Positions 9,381 to 18,089 of a stretch of DNA of 64,000 nucleotides are shown one piece after another. Below the pieces are notes generated by a model. It was not told where the DNA came from, did no database searches, and saw only the letters and a program-made list of their open reading frames with translations. The stretch is from Roseiarcus sp963751165 (GTDB lineage: Bacteria; Pseudomonadota; Alphaproteobacteria; Rhizobiales; Beijerinckiaceae). The DNA lies in assembly GCA_963751165.1 (NCBI GenBank), contig CAVVTP010000004.1, positions 163,081 to 227,080 on the forward strand, written 5' to 3'. Numbering within the stretch: position 1 is the first letter of the stretch; the number at the start of each line of letters is the position of its first letter. Both the position numbers and the translations under genes were made by a program.

Positions 9381-9560
9381 TTCCCTGCGAACAGGGAAAA
9401 ATGCAGGGAACGCCTGGCATTTCGGGCGATTGTCGGAAAATCTGTCGTGAAAAGCTCAATGATCCTAGGCAGTTCCAACAACATTCCCTACTCGGCCGAA
9501 CAGGGAACTTTTTTCGCGGAGTAGGGAATTCAAATTCCCTGCACCGCGGGAAGCAGGGAT
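9381..9560. repeat. Cluster of TTCCCT/AGGGAA palindromes
   Basis: The space upstream of hisZ holds several inverted repeats built on TTCCCT/AGGGAA. TTCCCTG-CGAA-CAGGGAA (9381-9398) is a perfect 7-bp stem with a CGAA loop. ATTCCCTACTC at 9483-9493 pairs with GAGTAGGGAAT at 9519-9529, a perfect 11-bp match, and TTCCCTGC near 9535 pairs with GCAGGGA near 9555. This looks like a decayed interspersed repeat of the kind scattered in rhizobial genomes; I cannot tie it to a named element. Confidence 0.6.
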
Positions 9561-9759
9561 ATTTCGCGTCTGGCGCCGCCCGTTCGAGGTCTTTCGCGTC
9601 AGCGTCTCCGATGCGAGCGCGTGGAAATCCGAAGCCGATCAACGCCAGCCAGCGCCGCATCGGGGCGCCAGAGTTTCAGGTCGAAGGCATGGCCTCGCAG
9701 TGGCGCCGGTCGGGTCGGCGTTCATAAGGAAGCGGGCCGGGGTTCAGGTCTGCGATCTC

Positions 9760-9960
9760 GACCGCATGAAGCGACTGGACAGAACGCTCATGGCCAAGGC
9801 GGAGGCATTCTCAGATTGATCGCCGCCGGCCTTTCCAACGGCGTGCTCGAAGCCATCAACGGCAACGTGTAGGCCGCCAAGCGCAAGGCCAAAGGCTACG
9901 GAATCAAGCGAAATCATCGCCGGAGACGTTCCGGCCAATTCACTCACTTTAAATACGGAG
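9760..9960 (+). pseudogene. ISL3-type transposase relic (C-terminal fragment)
   Basis: The plus strand reads AAGLSNGVLEAINGNV, then an in-frame TAG at 9870-9872, then AAKRKAKGYGI. This matches the C-terminal end of ISL3-family transposases (SNG-LLEGIN---QAAKRKARGY). Only this end remains and it is broken by a stop, so it is inactive. The rest of the roughly 790-base gap before the DedA gene shows the TTCCCT palindromes and otherwise nothing recognisable. Confidence 0.55.
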
Positions 9961-10092
9961 GAACAATTGTATGTTGCGTTCAATCGTTCGATTATTTGGA
10001 CAGGCTCCTCGTCGCGCTCGCTGAGCGCGCCGGCGTAGTGGGGCGATGTCAGCGGCCGCGCCCAAAGAGAGGGCGCGCGCGTTATAGGAGGC

Positions 10093-10728
10093 ATGAGCAG
10101 CCTCTTCTTTTCCTGGATCGTGTCTTCGATATCGACTTCGTGCTATGCCGGATTGGTCGGCCTCATGGCTCTCGAATCGGCGTGCATTCCGCTGCCTTCC
10201 GAGATCATCATGCCCTTTGCCGGCTACCTGGCGTCGACGGATCGGTTCACCCTGTCGGGTGCGGCAGTCGCGGGCGCCGTCGGCTGCAATCTCGGCTCCA
10301 CCGCGGCCTATCTCGTCGGCGCCTTCGGCGGCCGCGCCGCCGTCTTGCGATGGGGCGGTTATGTGCTGCTCAACCGAAGCGAGCTCGACGGTGTCGATCG
10401 CTTTTTCGACCGCTACGGCAGCGCATCGGTTTTCATCGCGCGCTTGCTGCCGATTGTGCGCACTTTCATTTCCCTGCCTGCCGGCGTAGCGCGCATGCCG
10501 CTCGCTCGCTTCGAGATCTACACCCTCGTCGGATCCTTTCCGTGGTGCGTGGCCCTCGCCTATCTCGGTTTTCGCCTCGGGAAGGCCTGGAACACGAACC
10601 CCGCCGTCGGGCGCTTCTTCCAGCGCTTCGACTGGGTAGTCGTCGGACTCATCCTCGCAGCCTTCGCCTGGTTTATCTACCGCCGCTTGCGCGACGCAGG
10701 CCGCGATAGGCTTCCCGGTGGTGGATAG
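10093..10728 (+). CDS. DedA/SNARE-associated family membrane protein
   Basis: A 211-residue integral membrane protein of the DedA family, inner-membrane proteins linked to lipid carrier flipping, membrane potential and cationic peptide resistance. Typical signatures are ESACIPLPSEIIMPFAGYLA near the N-terminus, a FxRYG-type segment (FFDRYGSASVFIARLLPIVRTF) with the conserved Arg, and PAGVARMPLARFEIYT. About five hydrophobic segments are visible, the last at residues 183-200 followed by YRRLR. An AGGAGG sits unusually close to the ATG. The gene lies about 100 bases before a PmrA/QseB-like regulator, a setting that suggests envelope-stress control. Confidence 0.88.
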   Translation: MSSLFFSWIVSSISTSCYAGLVGLMALESACIPLPSEIIMPFAGYLASTDRFTLSGAAVAGAVGCNLGSTAAYLVGAFGGRAAVLRWGGYVLLNRSELDGVDRFFDRYGSASVFIARLLPIVRTFISLPAGVARMPLARFEIYTLVGSFPWCVALAYLGFRLGKAWNTNPAVGRFFQRFDWVVVGLILAAFAWFIYRRLRDAGRDRLPGGG

Positions 10729-10829
10729 CCCATACTCGGCTTGCTTGCTGAATGTCGCGGCGGAAAGGGATCGGTATCGGCTCCCGATTCCAGATATTGG
10801 CGCCACACGAAGCCATTGAAGGCGGTGCA

Positions 10830-11489
10830 ATGCGCGTTCTGCTCGTGGAAGACGACCTCATGATCGCCGAGGGCCTGATCGCGGCCCTCGGCGCCGAAGG
10901 GATGTCTGTCGATTGGGTTCGCGACGCCATAGCCGCCGAGGCGGCGTTGCGTGACCCCGGTTTCGTAATCGTCCTTCTCGATCTCGGGCTTCCCGGGGCG
11001 GAAGGGCTGGATCTCCTGAAGTCGGCGCGCGATCACGGCGTCGACACGCCGATTCTCGTCATCACCGCTCGCGGGCGGGTAGAGGATCGCGTGTCGGGAC
11101 TCGACCTCGGAGCCGACGATTACCTGCTCAAGCCCTTCGAGGTGCGCGAGCTCACCGCCCGCATGAGGGCTCTCATTCGCCGCCGCGCCGGCCGGCCGAC
11201 GTCGACCCTGATTGCGGGCGACATCGAGCTCGACGCCGAGACCCACGAACTCACCCACGGCGACGCCAAGGCCGTCCTGTCGGCGCGCGAATATGCGCTC
11301 GTGCACGCGCTGATAGAGCGCCCAGGCCGGATTCTCTCGCGAACGCAACTCGAGGAGCGCATTTACGGTTGGGGCGAGGAGGTGGAGAGTAACGCCGTCG
11401 ACGTTCTGATCCATTCCGTCCGGCGCAAGTTTGGCAAGACAATCATCCTCAACGTTAGAGGCGCAGGTTGGGTGATCCCGAAATCTTGA
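10830..11489 (+). CDS. OmpR/QseB-type response regulator
   Basis: A 219-residue two-component regulator: receiver domain (MRVLLVEDD with the acidic pocket, phosphoacceptor Asp in IVLLDLGLPGAEG, conserved Thr in VITARG, Lys in DDYLLKPFEVRE) followed by a winged-helix DNA-binding domain (LSAREYALVHALIERPGR; VDVLIHSVRRKFGK). I chose the ATG at 10830, which starts exactly on the receiver fold; a longer frame from 10752 adds non-conserved residues. Its stop overlaps the TTG start of the histidine kinase. The subfamily (PmrA/QseB/TctD) usually controls envelope or metal responses. Confidence 0.92.
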   Translation: MRVLLVEDDLMIAEGLIAALGAEGMSVDWVRDAIAAEAALRDPGFVIVLLDLGLPGAEGLDLLKSARDHGVDTPILVITARGRVEDRVSGLDLGADDYLLKPFEVRELTARMRALIRRRAGRPTSTLIAGDIELDAETHELTHGDAKAVLSAREYALVHALIERPGRILSRTQLEERIYGWGEEVESNAVDVLIHSVRRKFGKTIILNVRGAGWVIPKS

Positions 11490-12718
11490 CGACCGCATCG
11501 CTTCGGCGCACGGCCCTCATCTATGTGACCGTTCTTCTTTCCGTCATAGGCCTTACGGCAAGCGCATTTGCATACCTTTACGCGCATGACGCAGCGACCG
11601 AGTTTCTCGACGCCCAGCTCCGCCAGATCGCGCTCAACGCCGGAGCTGGCGTTTCGCCCGCAGTCGCGCCCCCGGACGTGGATCAGGATCCGGAGGATCA
11701 ATTCGCGGTCAGCATCTGGGACGCCCAGGGCAAGCTCGTCCACGCATCCCTTCCGTCCGTCCGCTTTCCGCTTCATACCCGTCCGGGGTATTCAACTGCT
11801 GAGGCCGCCGGGGAAGAATGGCGCCTCTACACGACAGGCGACTCCAGGCGCAAGGTTCAGGTCGCGCAGCAAGAAGTGGTGCGACAGGAAATCGCCCAGA
11901 CCGCTGCGCTCGTGGCGGCGGCGCCGGTGTTGATCGCCATTCCTCTTGCGTGGCTCGTGGTCGGATGGGCGATGAATCGCATGCTTGCGAGACTGAACGC
12001 GCTTTCCATCGAGCTTGCCGAACGCAGCATCAGTGCGACGGCCCCGATCGCGCTCGACGGGATTCCCGCGGAGGTCGCGCCGCTCGCGCGCAGCATGAAT
12101 AGCCTGATTGTCCGCCTGCGTGACGCCGTCGAGGCGCAGAGACGATTCGTTTCCGACGCTGCTCACGAGCTCAGGACGCCGCTCGCCGGGATGCAGATCC
12201 AGGTCGAAAACCTTTCCCGAGAGGCGCGAGGAACTCATAGCGGAGCGACGGCGGCCCTCGCTCGAGGCGTTCGGCGCGCGAGCGCGCTTGTCAACCAGCT
12301 GCTCCACCTGGCCAGGCTCGAGGAACGGGGCGCCCATCGGAACGAAACCGTGGGCATCAATGCGCTTGTCCTCGAGTCCGTTGCGGATCATGCTGCGCTG
12401 GCCGAGCGCAAGCAGGTCGACCTCGAAGTGAATTTGGCCTCCCAGGCCGCTTGCCGGGGCGACCCAGGCGAGATCCGCGCCCTCATTTCGAGTCTCATCG
12501 ACAACGCCGTGCGATACACGCCGTCCGGCGGACGAATCAGTGTGTCCATCGGGCCATGTGATGGCGGCTTCTTCGTCGAAGTTTCAAACACCGGAGCATT
12601 TCTTCCGAAGGACGCGGAGACGCGGATCTTCGATCGCTTCTTTCGGGCCGCTCCTCAAGTGGCGGACGGGACGGGCCTCGGACTTCTCGATTGCGCGGCG
12701 AATTGCCGAACGGCATGA
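11486..12718 (+). CDS. Sensor histidine kinase, frameshifted near the C-terminus
   Basis: The partner kinase of the upstream regulator. It has an N-terminal membrane helix (LIYVTVLLSVIGLTASAFAY), a periplasmic region of about 120 residues, a second helix (ALVAAAPVLIAIPLAWLVVG), a HAMP-like linker and the H-box FVSDAAHELRTPLAG with His near residue 226. The N-box LIDNAVRYTP is present, while the G1 box is unusual (SNTGAFL). At the G2 box GTGLGL an extra C near 12684-12687 shifts the frame; deleting it restores GLGLSIARRIAERHDFG and continues to 12827, giving a normal-length kinase. It is either an indel error or a loss-of-function mutation. Confidence 0.88.
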   Translation: MTTASLRRTALIYVTVLLSVIGLTASAFAYLYAHDAATEFLDAQLRQIALNAGAGVSPAVAPPDVDQDPEDQFAVSIWDAQGKLVHASLPSVRFPLHTRPGYSTAEAAGEEWRLYTTGDSRRKVQVAQQEVVRQEIAQTAALVAAAPVLIAIPLAWLVVGWAMNRMLARLNALSIELAERSISATAPIALDGIPAEVAPLARSMNSLIVRLRDAVEAQRRFVSDAAHELRTPLAGMQIQVENLSREARGTHSGATAALARGVRRASALVNQLLHLARLEERGAHRNETVGINALVLESVADHAALAERKQVDLEVNLASQAACRGDPGEIRALISSLIDNAVRYTPSGGRISVSIGPCDGGFFVEVSNTGAFLPKDAETRIFDRFFRAAPQVADGTGLGLLDCAANCRTA

Positions 12719-12928
12719 TTTCGGCCTCACAGTCGAAAATCGCGCAGACGGCGTTGCGGGCGTCGTCGCCCGCATATCCATCCCGACCGCAGGCAAGCCT
12801 GCCCGCGTCGCTGCTGAGCAGAGCTAATTCTCAGCTAATTCTCACGTCGCACAATATCCGGCGGGGACAAACGCTTCCGCGGCCGCGGGCAGCCTCGAGT
12901 CGCGAATATTTAACATTGGAGAGAAACA

Positions 12929-13246
12929 TTGAAAGTGACGACGTCGAACGGCGTCGGCCTCATCGGCTTGACGGTCATCGTCTTGGCAGTTGCAGGCCAG
13001 GCTGCTGCTTATACCGGACAAGAGCTCGCCGGCGAGGCGAGGATCACCATCGAGCAGGCGCGCGCAATCGCGCTGAAAACCCATCCCGGCCGGATCACCG
13101 ACGAGGAGCTGGAACGCGAGCGCGGCGGCAGCGGGCTGCGCTATTCGTTTGACGTCAAGAAGGGTGAGGTCACGCACGAGGTCGGCGTCGACGCGGTTAC
13201 CGGCCGGGTGCTCGAGAACAAACCCGAAGGCCCCCACCCCGATTGA
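12929..13246 (+). CDS. Exported PepSY-domain protein
   Basis: A 105-residue protein with a hydrophobic N-terminal signal (GVGLIGLTVIVLAVAGQAAA, probable cleavage after AAA) and one PepSY domain: ITIEQARAIALKTHPGRI, then DEELERERGGSGLRYSFDV and VGVDAVTGRVLEN. PepSY proteins act in the periplasm and often accompany two-component systems sensing metals or protease activity. The start is a TTG at 12929 with GGAGAG upstream. It lies 101 bases after the repaired end of the kinase, in the same direction, and 62 bases before the COG4705 gene. Confidence 0.85.
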   Translation: MKVTTSNGVGLIGLTVIVLAVAGQAAAYTGQELAGEARITIEQARAIALKTHPGRITDEELERERGGSGLRYSFDVKKGEVTHEVGVDAVTGRVLENKPEGPHPD

Positions 13247-13308
13247 TTCCATTGGCAGGGCCGCCTGCTCCAGGCGCGAGCGGCTGCCCTTTGAAGAATG
13301 GAGCGATT

Positions 13309-14115
13309 ATGAGCGACACGATGAAAGCTGCGTTAAGCAAGGTTCCGGAGGTCGCTCTCGGCTTCTGGATCATCAAGATCATCGCGACGACCATCGGCGA
13401 AACCGGCGGCGACGCGGTGACGATGTCCTGGCTGCACGCGGACAGGAACGCCCACAACGGCGGCTATCTGATCGGTGTTGGCATCTTCATGAGCGTGTTC
13501 ATTGTCGCGGTGATCGCACAAATCCTGATGAAAAAATTTCATCCCGCCATCTATTGGATCACGATCGTGGCGACGACGACCGTCGGGACGGCGATGGCGG
13601 ATTTCGCCGACCGCTCGCTTGGGATCGGCTACGCCGGCGGTTCGTCGCTCCTGCTCGCTTTGTTGTTGACGTCGCTTCTTGTTTGGCGGTGGCGGGAGGG
13701 AACTGTCTCGGTGAATACGGTCGCGACGCCTCGGGTCGAGGCCTTCTACTGGATCACCATCCTCTTCTCACAAACGCTCGGGACGGCTCTCGGCGATTGG
13801 ATGGCCGATACCAACGGCCTCGGCTTCGAAAATGCCGCCCTCGTGTTCGGGGCCGCTCTGCTTGTCCTCGCGGCGGCGTATTACTTCACCAATGTCTCGC
13901 GGGTGCTCTTGTTCTGGGCCGCGTTCATCCTGACGCGCCCGCTCGGCGCGACGCTGGGCGATTTACTCGACAAGCCGGTCCGTGCTGGAGGATTTGCGTT
14001 CAGCCGCGTCGAGGCGACCGCGCTTCTCGCCGCCGGAATCGTCGCGCTAATCATGCTGATCCCGCAGCGACCAGGGGTCCACCCGGGCGCGCCTGCGCAG
14101 GCGCCCGCGGAATGA
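13309..14115 (+). CDS. COG4705 family multi-pass membrane protein
   Basis: A 268-residue membrane protein with about eight hydrophobic segments. It is built from internal repeats of about 60 residues, each ending in a T-x-G-x-A-x-x-D pattern: TTIGETGGDAVTMSWL, TTTVGTAMADFADRSLGIGY, QTLGTALGDWMADTNGLGF and RPLGATLGDLLDKPV. This is the COG4705 family, whose molecular function is unknown. I chose the ATG at 13309 (MSDTMKAALSKVPEV). It is the last gene of a likely regulator-kinase-PepSY-COG4705 unit, so it is probably an output of that system. Confidence 0.85.
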   Translation: MSDTMKAALSKVPEVALGFWIIKIIATTIGETGGDAVTMSWLHADRNAHNGGYLIGVGIFMSVFIVAVIAQILMKKFHPAIYWITIVATTTVGTAMADFADRSLGIGYAGGSSLLLALLLTSLLVWRWREGTVSVNTVATPRVEAFYWITILFSQTLGTALGDWMADTNGLGFENAALVFGAALLVLAAAYYFTNVSRVLLFWAAFILTRPLGATLGDLLDKPVRAGGFAFSRVEATALLAAGIVALIMLIPQRPGVHPGAPAQAPAE

Positions 14116-14327
14116 GCAACGCCTGCCTGGACGGGTCTGAATGGTCGGGTAATGCTCGAACTGACTTTTCTTGAGCCACTTTCGGGAAGGTCCGTCGCGG
14201 CGCGCCGGAGCCGCTTTGTGCTGGGCGGAAACAAGACGAACGAGCGGGAGCGCCGACTCGACTCCGAAGGCTGCCGGTGCTTCGATGCGGAGGCTGAACC
14301 GATCTTTTGGCGCTCAGGGCAACCCCT

Positions 14328-14672
14328 ATGCTTAGAGTCACAGCGTTATTCTGGGTCTTTATCGCCATGCACGGGGCCGCGATGGCGCAAGACGACAAGC
14401 AAGATACTGTCGAGGTTCGTGGGAAGTCGCTTGTGCTCAGTTGTGCGGAGTGGAAGCGCAATGAGAACGGATCATGGACCAGCACGGGGCCCCTTCTCGT
14501 CGGGACAAATACAGTGAATGAGGTGACCTTGCGTGGCGCGAAGGAAACCAAAGTCCTGGAAGAGAAATGTGGAAACGGGGCCGCCCCATCGGCTACCCCG
14601 ACGCGAAGCGACGATTCAACGCGACACATGAGGCGTCGGCATGGCCCTGCGGACCCCGGCGAGGGAACGTAG
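14328..14672 (+). CDS. Small exported hypothetical protein
   Basis: A 114-residue protein with a signal peptide (MLRVTALFWVFIAMHGAAMA, cleavage probably after AMA). The mature part has one Cys in LVLSCAEWKRNENGSWTSTG and a second in LEEKCGNG, which may form a disulfide. Similar short periplasmic proteins with a KSLVLSC-W-TSTGPLLVG core occur in Hyphomicrobiales without an assigned role. The start at 14328 has only a weak ribosome site. It stands alone between the COG4705 gene and a convergent PNPOx-like gene. Confidence 0.65.
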   Translation: MLRVTALFWVFIAMHGAAMAQDDKQDTVEVRGKSLVLSCAEWKRNENGSWTSTGPLLVGTNTVNEVTLRGAKETKVLEEKCGNGAAPSATPTRSDDSTRHMRRRHGPADPGEGT

Positions 14673-14803
14673 GGGCCGCGCAGTTTGCGACGGCGCCGGT
14701 CGAGGCCGGTCACGCTGATTAAAATTTGACTCTCTTGCGCTCTAGAGAGAGCGAATTTCGATTGAACCGAGACACTTCGGCCGGGTTGCCAAGGCAACCT
14801 GCT

Positions 14804-15361
14804 TCAAGCCTGCTCCAACAATCCGGTCGGCAGTCCGTCGATGCTGACGGCGTTCTTCTCGCGTCGATAGGCCTCGAGCCCATCCTCGCCCTTTGAACGG
14901 GCCCAATTGTCCAGGGAGGGCCGTTCGCCGCGGTAATCGAACAACGGCGCGCCATATCCGCAGGACGTCTGAACGCGGTCGACATGCAGGACAACGATCT
15001 GGCGCGCGCCAAGTGGTTCGACGCCGACGAACGCGCTCGCCAGGATCGCGCGATAAGCATCGCCGCCACGCCGCAAGACTTCGCCGCGCCCATACAGGCG
15101 CAGAATGTTCGGCGGTCCGTCGAAAGCGCAGAACATCAGCGTCAGACGGCCGTCGGCCTTCAGATGCGCGGCGGTTTCGTTGCCGCTGCCGGTCTTGTCG
15201 AGATAGGCGGCCGTAAGATCGTCGATGACCGCGAACGCGTCGGTCCCCCGCGGCGAGACGTTTACGTGCGCGCCGGGCGCGGCGGAGGCGGCGAAGAAGA
15301 TCTTCTGGCGCGCAATGAAGTCGCGGCAACTTGCGTCAATGCAGGGAATTGTTTTCGCCAT
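14804..15361 (-). CDS. Pyridoxamine 5'-phosphate oxidase-like FMN-binding protein
   Basis: A 185-residue protein starting MAKTIPCIDASCRDFIARQ. It has the split-barrel flavin-binding pattern: FFAASAAPGAHVNVSPRGTD, then AVIDDLTAAYLDKTGSGNETAAHL and LMFCAFDGPPNILRLYGRGEV, typical of the PNPOx-like family related to general-stress FMN proteins. Members bind FMN or F420 and reduce varied substrates; the true PdxH motifs are absent. I chose the ATG at 15361; a longer frame to 15526 runs through a repeat and is not supported. Confidence 0.82.
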   Translation of the reverse strand: MAKTIPCIDASCRDFIARQKIFFAASAAPGAHVNVSPRGTDAFAVIDDLTAAYLDKTGSGNETAAHLKADGRLTLMFCAFDGPPNILRLYGRGEVLRRGGDAYRAILASAFVGVEPLGARQIVVLHVDRVQTSCGYGAPLFDYRGERPSLDNWARSKGEDGLEAYRREKNAVSIDGLPTGLLEQA

Positions 15362-15427
15362 GAGACTCCAATTCCAGCGCGAGTTGTAACTCCCACGCTC
15401 CCTCTCGAAAACCGGCCTCGAACCCAC

Positions 15428-15637
15428 CTCGTCCTGAGGCGCTCTTGCGAAGCAAGAGCCTCGAAGGACGCTCAGGGCGCGCCGCGGGCTCGGCAGCCCA
15501 GACGCTCCGCCCAACTGATTGCACAAATTGGTTCAAATCAAAGAATACCGGGCGCCGCCTCTTAAATACAGCGCGTCCGCACCGCGCTTTCTGGAATCGT
15601 CCTTCGAGGCCGGTTCGCGGCGCCTCAGGACGAGGGG
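15428..15637. repeat. Pair of inverted palindromic repeats (CCTCGTCCTGAGG type)
   Basis: Two copies of a palindromic repeat lie in opposite orientation. The first (15428-15475) reads CCTCGTCCTGAGGCGC, a hairpin GCTCTTGC-GAA-GCAAGAGC at 15441-15459, then GCCTCGAAGGACG. The second (15598-15637) reads CGTCCTTCGAGGCC, a short loop, then GCGCCTCAGGACGAGG. Elements with these arms are common extragenic repeats in Hyphomicrobiales. They could act as transcription terminators for the flanking convergent or divergent genes or as REP-type transposase substrates. Confidence 0.7.
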
Positions 15638-15681
15638 CGGCGACGACCCATCGAACACAGAACGTCCGGCTCCCTTGAGAG

Positions 15682-16362
15682 TTACCACGAATCGGCCAGC
15701 GCGTCCCAGCCCCAGGTCAGGAGCGGCAGCGAACGCGAGGCGAAGGCGCAGAAATCGTCGACCAGCGCCGGCGCGCGGATGGATTCCTCCGCGACCGGCC
15801 GCAGGCAAATGAAATTCTTGAGACGAAGCGCCGCCACGATTTCGGGGTCTTCCGAAGCCTCGAAGCCACGCGGCGGCCGCTTCAGCGCATCCTCGTCGGA
15901 AAGGCGCAAGCCCTCGACCCCGAGCTTCGCCGTCATCTGCTTGAAGAATTTCGGCGCCCGCGCGGCGGCGGATCTGAGCTTCACGAGTTGCGGAGGATCG
16001 GGGCTGTGGAAGCCGGCGGCGAAGAAGCATCCTTGTGGAGAGAGGTGAAAATAGAGCACGCCTGGGTCGCCTTTGGCGCCTGACCGGGTCATCGCCACAC
16101 CTGCGTTCGTCTTGTAGGGGTCCTTGCTCTTGGAGAAGCGCACGTCGCGATGGATGCGAAAGAGCGACGACTTTCGGTCGCCCTTGATCGGAATCTTCGC
16201 CTTCGCCAGGCGCCCCGTCATGTCGTCGACAAGGTCGCCCATCGGCGCCTTGACCGCGCGCTCGTAGGTTTCCCGGTTCTGCTCGAACCATTCCTTCGTC
16301 TGGTGGAACGCCAGCGCCTTGAAGAACGGCAGCGCCTGCGGCGGGAATCCCTGAAAAGGCAT
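15682..16362 (-). CDS. DUF2461 domain protein
   Basis: A 226-residue soluble protein starting MPFQGFPPQALPFFKALAFHQTKEWFEQNR, the beginning typical of the DUF2461/TIGR02453 family. Conserved blocks are FRIHRDVRFSKSKDPYKTNAG and GVLYFHLSPQGCFFAAGFHSP. Length matches the family (about 220-230 residues). The function is unknown; members occur in bacteria and fungi as stand-alone cytosolic proteins. No operon partner is evident, the next gene upstream being pncB after a 119-base gap. Confidence 0.88.
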   Translation of the reverse strand: MPFQGFPPQALPFFKALAFHQTKEWFEQNRETYERAVKAPMGDLVDDMTGRLAKAKIPIKGDRKSSLFRIHRDVRFSKSKDPYKTNAGVAMTRSGAKGDPGVLYFHLSPQGCFFAAGFHSPDPPQLVKLRSAAARAPKFFKQMTAKLGVEGLRLSDEDALKRPPRGFEASEDPEIVAALRLKNFICLRPVAEESIRAPALVDDFCAFASRSLPLLTWGWDALADSW

Positions 16363-16481
16363 GGGCCCGTCCGCCTCGTATCAGGCCGGGCCGAAGTGCG
16401 GGCGAGCAAGGAACGGAACTGCCCGAGACATGATTGCAATATCACCCGTCGTCATGCGCCTGCTGCGACCTCCTGGGACCA

Positions 16482-17795
16482 TTATATCTCTACCAGCTGC
16501 TTTGACATGCCTTCCACGCCGAAGACACGCTGATAGCGTTCGATCTCCTCGGGCAGGCCGAGCGCCTTGTTCGGATTGTCGGACAGCTTGACCGCGGGTC
16601 GCCCGTCGGCCTCGACGACCTTGCAGACGAGCGAGATCGCTTTGAGATCTCCATCCGCGCCGGCCGGCACGCATCCGACAAAGTCGTTGGTCAGGTTGGT
16701 GCCCCAGCCGAACGACAAGTTGACCTGCCCGCCGAGGGCGCGGGCGGATTCTTCGATCGAATCGATGTCCATCGCGTCGGAGAGCACGACCAGCTTCTCG
16801 CGCGGATCGCGGCCTCGCATCCTCCACCAGTCGATGAGCTCGCGCGCGCCCTCGACCGGCAGCTTGGAGTCGGGCCGCGCGCCCTTCCAGTCCGCGACCC
16901 AGTCGGGCGCGTTGCGCAGAAAAGACGTGGTGCCGAAGCAGTCGGGCAGAACGACCAGCAGGTTCCCGCCATACATCTGCGCCCAGTCCTCGAGAACCTT
17001 ATAGGGCGCCGCGCGCAGCTCCGCCTCGTCGCCTGCGATCGCTGCGTAAACCATCGGAAGCTCGTGCGCATTGGTGCCGATCGCCTCCACGCCGGTGTCC
17101 ATCGCATGCTTGACGTTGGACGTCCCAATGAAGCTTTGTCCGAGGCCCTCCTGCAGCGCCTCAACACACCAGCGCTGCCAGAGGAAGCCGTGGCGGCGCC
17201 GGGTGCCGAAATCGGAGATCTTCAACGGCTCTTCGCGCTCGAGAAGGCGAAGCCTTTCGACCTTGGACCAGAGCTTGGCCTTCGCCCGCGCATAGAGCAC
17301 GTCGAGATCGAAACGGCTCAAGTTGCGCATCGCCGCGCGTGCGCGCAGCTCGTTAATGATGGCGAGCGCCGGGATTTCCCACATGGTGGTCCCAGTCCAT
17401 AGACCCGCAAAACTCAGCTCGTATTGCCCATCGCGCCGCGTCAGCTCGTAGTCGGGGAGCCGGAACCCCCGCAGCCACTCCATGAAGCCTGGCTCGAAGA
17501 TCTGTCTCGTGCCGTAGAAGGTGTTGCCGGCGAGCCAGATCAACTCGTTCTTCGCGAAGCGCAGCGTGCGCGCATGATCGAGCTGGTCGATCAGCTCCCG
17601 CTCATCGACGATTTCGGCAAGACGGACAGAGGCCGTCCGGTTGATCAGCTGAAAGGTCACCTGCCGCTTCGGATGCATCTTCCAGATCATCTGGAGCATC
17701 AGCAACTTGTAAAAATCGGTGTCGAGCAGCGTCCGGATCGCGGGATCGATCCGGAAGGTATGGTTATAGACGCGGGTTGCGATGTCCGTTGCCAT
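16482..17795 (-). CDS. pncB: Nicotinate phosphoribosyltransferase
   Basis: A 437-residue enzyme of the NAD salvage pathway, converting nicotinate and PRPP to nicotinate mononucleotide with ATP hydrolysis. The N-terminal block LLDTDFYKLLMLQMIWKM is diagnostic. The phosphorylated-His region lies around EFGTRRRHGF-type FGTRRRHGFLWQRW, and the PRPP/phosphate-binding part contains VVLSDAMDIDSI and FGWGTNLTNDF. The 435-residue length fits the bacterial PncB family. The gene stands alone on the minus strand. Confidence 0.94.
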   Translation of the reverse strand: MATDIATRVYNHTFRIDPAIRTLLDTDFYKLLMLQMIWKMHPKRQVTFQLINRTASVRLAEIVDERELIDQLDHARTLRFAKNELIWLAGNTFYGTRQIFEPGFMEWLRGFRLPDYELTRRDGQYELSFAGLWTGTTMWEIPALAIINELRARAAMRNLSRFDLDVLYARAKAKLWSKVERLRLLEREEPLKISDFGTRRRHGFLWQRWCVEALQEGLGQSFIGTSNVKHAMDTGVEAIGTNAHELPMVYAAIAGDEAELRAAPYKVLEDWAQMYGGNLLVVLPDCFGTTSFLRNAPDWVADWKGARPDSKLPVEGARELIDWWRMRGRDPREKLVVLSDAMDIDSIEESARALGGQVNLSFGWGTNLTNDFVGCVPAGADGDLKAISLVCKVVEADGRPAVKLSDNPNKALGLPEEIERYQRVFGVEGMSKQLVEI

Positions 17796-18089
17796 TGTGC
17801 GACCTTACGGAGCCGCTCAAAACCCGGCAAGGGCGAGGGCGCGCGCCCGAAATCGGGGAATTGAAGGAACCATGCGTTCGGTCGATATCGAACAGACGCT
17901 GCTGCTCGGCGCCCATGGCCCGAGAACGCTTCACATTGTAATCTGCGGCTGACGTTGCTCCTGCGGATTTCAGATTTACGACCGTCGCAATAAAGCCGTC
18001 GTCGTACACTTTTGGTAACCTTGTCATGGTTAACCAAACGGGGAGGCGCGCGCTTCAGCAATGGATGGGCTAACGCGCGAGTTGGTTCA
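17796..18089. other. Divergent intergenic region pncB / L,D-transpeptidase
   Basis: The 294 bases between two divergent genes should hold both promoters. I see no gene, no strong palindrome and no recognisable operator. Short ORFs overlapping it are shadows or unsupported upstream extensions. Confidence 0.5.

Noticed and set aside
13149..14174. 341-residue ORF in another frame over the COG4705 gene
   Set aside because: Arg-rich shadow; the COG4705 frame shows repeated membrane motifs.
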